Position numbers and translations under genes: made by a program. 9,241 nucleotides of DNA from PZPK01 sp047628385 (lineage in GTDB: Bacteria > Pseudomonadota > Gammaproteobacteria > Pseudomonadales > Oleiphilaceae): positions 1-9,241 of the forward strand of contig JBLHVH010000131.1 in assembly GCA_047628385.1 (NCBI GenBank), given 5' to 3'. Of this stretch, positions 7,049 through 9,241 are shown one piece after another (the first letter of the stretch is position 1; each line of letters starts with the position of its first letter). The notes below the pieces were generated by a model. It had not been told where the DNA came from. It searched no databases and saw nothing but the letters and a program-made list of their open reading frames with translations.

Positions 7049-8398
7049 ATGAAACTTAATCGGTCATTTTTCAACATACTGAGCATAAGCCTATTACTTA
7101 ATAGTCAAAATGGATTTGCTGAAATAAGCAGTACTTGGGAGCAGGAGGCAAGTTATTCAACAAGTCAGCATCAGCTACAAAAATTTGAGAGCTCATTTCA
7201 AACTGAAATGACAGATACCTTTGGAAAGTTTGATGTGACCGCGATCACTCGAATAAAGCTAGATTCTGAAGGTAATTTAGGGCCAACGTTTGGGGCAAAA
7301 GCGCAGTCATTAGGGTATGAAAGTCGCTTGAATGATCAGCGAGATGGTGGGCGGCATGTCGCGTTTGCATTGAGAGAACTGTACTTCGATGCCGAGTTTG
7401 ACGGAGCGTTCTGGCGAGTAGGAAAGCAGCAAGTTGTTTGGGGCCAATCTGATGGCCTTAAAGTGCTAGATCAAGTAAACCCTCAAACTTATAGTGAATT
7501 CATACTCGATGACTTTGATGACTCCCGTATTCCATTGTGGATGGTTAATCTAGAACTGCCGTTTGGTGATGATACCTTACAGTTTCTCTGGATTCCGGAT
7601 GCGAGCACACATGAACTATCTGAGCGCACTACGTCCTTTGAACTTACAAGTAAAAAGCGGGTGCCAAAACCACCATTAGATAGCCAAGGTAACCCTGCTA
7701 TCCCTATCAGCTTTAACGAAAGACAAGACCCTAATAAATTTTGGGAAGATAGCGATGTTGGCGTACGCTATTCCATGTTTACCGATTCCGCTTGGGATAT
7801 TACCTTTAACTATCTATATCATTATCAAGACCTACCTGTACTTTATCAGCAGCTGGTAGGCGCTTCTGCGACCACGAGGCATATTGAAATATCGCCAGTT
7901 TTTGAACGCAGCCATTTGATTGGCGGTACCTTAAGTAATGCCTTTGGTGACTTTACTGTTAGGGCAGAATGGGGGTATAGCACCGATACCTATTTTGTAT
8001 CAACTGACCTATCATCAGGTGGGATAAAGAATAGCCCTGAACTTAGTACCGTTATTGGCTTGGATTACCAAGGTATTAGTGACATGTTTATTAGTTTTCA
8101 ATGGTTTCATAGTCATTTATTTCATTATGGCAACGCTATTGTAAGGGATGAAAATGACCAAAGCATTACTTTGCTAATACAGCGTGATTATATGAATGAA
8201 ACCCTCCGATTAGAATCCTTGTTTATTCATAATATCAATGATGAAGATGGTGTGGTTCGACCTAAAATTACCTACCAAATGACGAGTGATCTTGAACTTT
8301 TTACGGGAGCTGATCTTTTTTATGGCAATTGGAATGGTTTGTTTGGGCAATTTGACCGTCAGGACAGGCTAAATGTCGGGTTTAAACTCGGTTTCTGA
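7049..8398 (+). CDS. DUF1302-like outer-membrane beta-barrel protein
   Basis: This 449-residue protein begins with a Sec signal peptide (MKLNRSFFNILSISLLLNSQNGFA, probable cut after Ala24). The rest alternates amphipathic strands with polar turns, as in outer-membrane beta-barrels, and ends in LNVGFKLGF with a C-terminal Phe, the usual BAM recognition signal. The stretch 121-146 (FWRVGKQQVVWGQSDGLKVL then DQVNPQ) resembles the conserved 'GRQ..WG....VINP' region of DUF1302 family proteins, which commonly sit beside MMPL-type RND and LolA-like genes. The start lies 2 nt after the RND stop, and its ribosome binding site GAAGGGGAAG (7034-7043) lies inside the end of that gene, so translation is probably coupled. 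It is the likely outer-membrane partner of the fused permease. Direction of transport and substrate cannot be told. The family assignment rests on motif memory and could be a sister barrel family. Confidence 0.8.
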   Translation: MKLNRSFFNILSISLLLNSQNGFAEISSTWEQEASYSTSQHQLQKFESSFQTEMTDTFGKFDVTAITRIKLDSEGNLGPTFGAKAQSLGYESRLNDQRDGGRHVAFALRELYFDAEFDGAFWRVGKQQVVWGQSDGLKVLDQVNPQTYSEFILDDFDDSRIPLWMVNLELPFGDDTLQFLWIPDASTHELSERTTSFELTSKKRVPKPPLDSQGNPAIPISFNERQDPNKFWEDSDVGVRYSMFTDSAWDITFNYLYHYQDLPVLYQQLVGASATTRHIEISPVFERSHLIGGTLSNAFGDFTVRAEWGYSTDTYFVSTDLSSGGIKNSPELSTVIGLDYQGISDMFISFQWFHSHLFHYGNAIVRDENDQSITLLIQRDYMNETLRLESLFIHNINDEDGVVRPKITYQMTSDLELFTGADLFYGNWNGLFGQFDRQDRLNVGFKLGF

Positions 8399-8455
8399 AG
8401 CAGGGCTGTTTTCAAAGGTATTAATTATTAATTTATCGTACTAATATGCTCGGCT

Positions 8456-8478
8456 TTAAAAGCGAGAAGCGCTTTTAA
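8456..8478. terminator. Small hairpin, possible weak terminator after the barrel gene
   Basis: TTAAAAGCG and CGCTTTTAA form a perfect 9-bp inverted repeat around a 5-nt AGAAG loop, 57 nt after the barrel stop. Only the stem itself is T-rich and no U tract follows, so termination would be weak. It lies just before the ribosome binding site of the next gene and might instead belong to its leader. The rest of the gap 8399-8505 shows only AT-rich sequence with no convincing promoter. Confidence 0.35.
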
Positions 8479-8505
8479 TAACATCTTTAGTTCGAGGTAA
8501 AAATT

Positions 8506-9207
8506 TTGGGAAAAATGCTAAGTTTTAAAAAAGTACTAATCATATTGATTCCTTTATTCGTGATTGGTTTAACTTACTTTTTCTTTTCAAGTAAAGAGAA
8601 AGAGACAGAGAAAAAGACAGAGAAAAAGCCGCTTCCTGAAATGACCGTGCAAGAAAAAAAGGCACGATTTATCTCAATCATTTTACCTGTTGCTAAAGAA
8701 GTTTATAGTGAATTAGTGACGCGTTATCAGGAGGTTTCATCTGCATTGAAAGCAGGTGAAACATTTGACGACCTAAAAGAAGAATATGGCGCTTCGAGTG
8801 ATGAAGAACTACTCATGGCGTTAAAACCGCACCCTATAAGTATTACCTTGGCACAAGCGGCAATGGAAAGTTCATGGGCGACCTCACGATTTTTTAGAGA
8901 AGCGAATAATATTTTTGGTGTTTGGTCGTTTGATGAAAATGATGACCGTATTGCCGCAGGCGAAAAACGCGGTAACAAAACAATTTGGTTAAAAAAGTAT
9001 TCATCCGTTGAAGCCGCTATTAGCGATTATTATCGTACCTTGGCACGAGGCAAAGCGTTTGTCGCGTTTAGACGTTTGAACTTAACGACAAGTGATCCCT
9101 ATAAATTAGTTAAGAAACTGAATAAGTACTCCGAAAAGGGTGCGTTGTATGGTGAAGAGTTAACGTCAATCATCAAGTTTAATAAGTTCTACGAGCATGA
9201 CTTATAA
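8506..9207 (+). CDS. Bax/FlgJ-like membrane-anchored glucosaminidase domain protein
   Basis: This is a predicted peptidoglycan hydrolase (N-acetylglucosaminidase fold, related to E. coli Bax and the FlgJ C-terminal domain) acting in the periplasm. Residues 8-28 form an N-terminal membrane anchor (KKVLIILIPLFVIGLTYFFF). A charged linker at 30-44 (EKETEKKTEKKPLP) and a helical stretch at 48-105 follow, and then the catalytic domain from about 109. ITLAQAAMESSWATSRFFREANNIFGVWSF contains the likely catalytic Glu121, and the ISDYYRTLARGKAFVAFR region is typical of the family. Length, 233 residues, is a little shorter than E. coli Bax. The TTG start at 8506 is supported by GAGGT at 8494-8498, seven bases upstream; the ATG at 8515 is too far from it. 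It has no visible link to the transport cluster beyond position. Hydrolase activity is inferred from the family. Confidence 0.85.
   Translation: MGKMLSFKKVLIILIPLFVIGLTYFFFSSKEKETEKKTEKKPLPEMTVQEKKARFISIILPVAKEVYSELVTRYQEVSSALKAGETFDDLKEEYGASSDEELLMALKPHPISITLAQAAMESSWATSRFFREANNIFGVWSFDENDDRIAAGEKRGNKTIWLKKYSSVEAAISDYYRTLARGKAFVAFRRLNLTTSDPYKLVKKLNKYSEKGALYGEELTSIIKFNKFYEHDL
8604..8627 (+). repeat. 12-bp tandem duplication in the linker of the Bax-like gene
   Basis: GACAGAGAAAAA occurs twice in direct tandem (8604-8615, 8616-8627) and encodes the repeated TEKK-TEKK of the charged linker after the membrane anchor. It keeps the reading frame. It looks like a recent slippage or duplication in a region under weak constraint. 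Confidence 0.8.
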
Positions 9208-9241
9208 GTAAGTAAAAGGGCAACCACACATAGCGTTAAAT

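Noticed and set aside
8420..8432. ATTAAT-T-ATTAAT symmetric motif after the barrel gene
   Set aside because: Such AT-only symmetry is expected by chance in AT-rich intergenic DNA and there is no second copy to support it.
8727..8978. Minus-strand open frame inside the Bax-like gene
   Set aside because: It is opposite the conserved catalytic domain and has no start signals or recognisable motif.
9208..9241. Possible terminator or gene start after the Bax-like gene
   Set aside because: Only 34 nt remain; no hairpin, ribosome binding site or start codon with support can be seen.

Overview
The window looks like chromosome from a low-GC marine gammaproteobacterium, most likely of the order Alteromonadales (Colwellia/Thalassotalea/Pseudoalteromonas-like). 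I infer this from the AT-rich coding style, a DUF3010 gene of the gammaproteobacterial type, a Bax-like glucosaminidase, and a hybrid two-component/c-di-GMP locus. All convincing genes lie on the + strand. I see no tRNA, rRNA, CRISPR array or insertion sequence.

Region 1 (about 1-2610) is signal transduction. It starts with the broken front end of a membrane sensor: one transmembrane helix and part of a dCache-type periplasmic domain, stopped by an in-frame TAA inside a still readable family motif. A short scar follows, then an intact receiver-Hpt protein without a kinase core. The simplest reading is a hybrid sensor kinase that lost its middle, including the HisKA and ATPase domains, while its receiver-Hpt tail survived as a separate frame with its own ribosome binding site. 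A PleD-like receiver-GGDEF diguanylate cyclase with an intact GGEEF site and an RxxD inhibitory site follows 19 nt later.

Region 2 (about 2611-3205) is a single DUF3010 gene with a weak candidate promoter. It is closed by a perfect 20-bp inverted repeat that can act as a terminator in both directions.

Region 3 (about 3206-8398) is a regulated envelope-transport cluster: a MarR-family regulator, an unusual 1089-residue RND/MMPL permease fused at its C-terminus to a LolA-like periplasmic lipoprotein-sorting domain, and a DUF1302-like outer-membrane beta-barrel. A 14-bp palindrome lies inside the marR promoter, and a near copy (12 of 14 bases) lies just upstream of the permease gene. This suggests that MarR controls both itself and the transport genes. 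The three parts (inner-membrane pump, periplasmic carrier, outer-membrane barrel) would form a trans-envelope route for a lipid or other hydrophobic molecule. The substrate cannot be read from the sequence.

Region 4 (about 8399-9241) holds a small hairpin and a membrane-anchored Bax/FlgJ-type glucosaminidase that starts at a TTG codon and carries a short tandem repeat in its linker.
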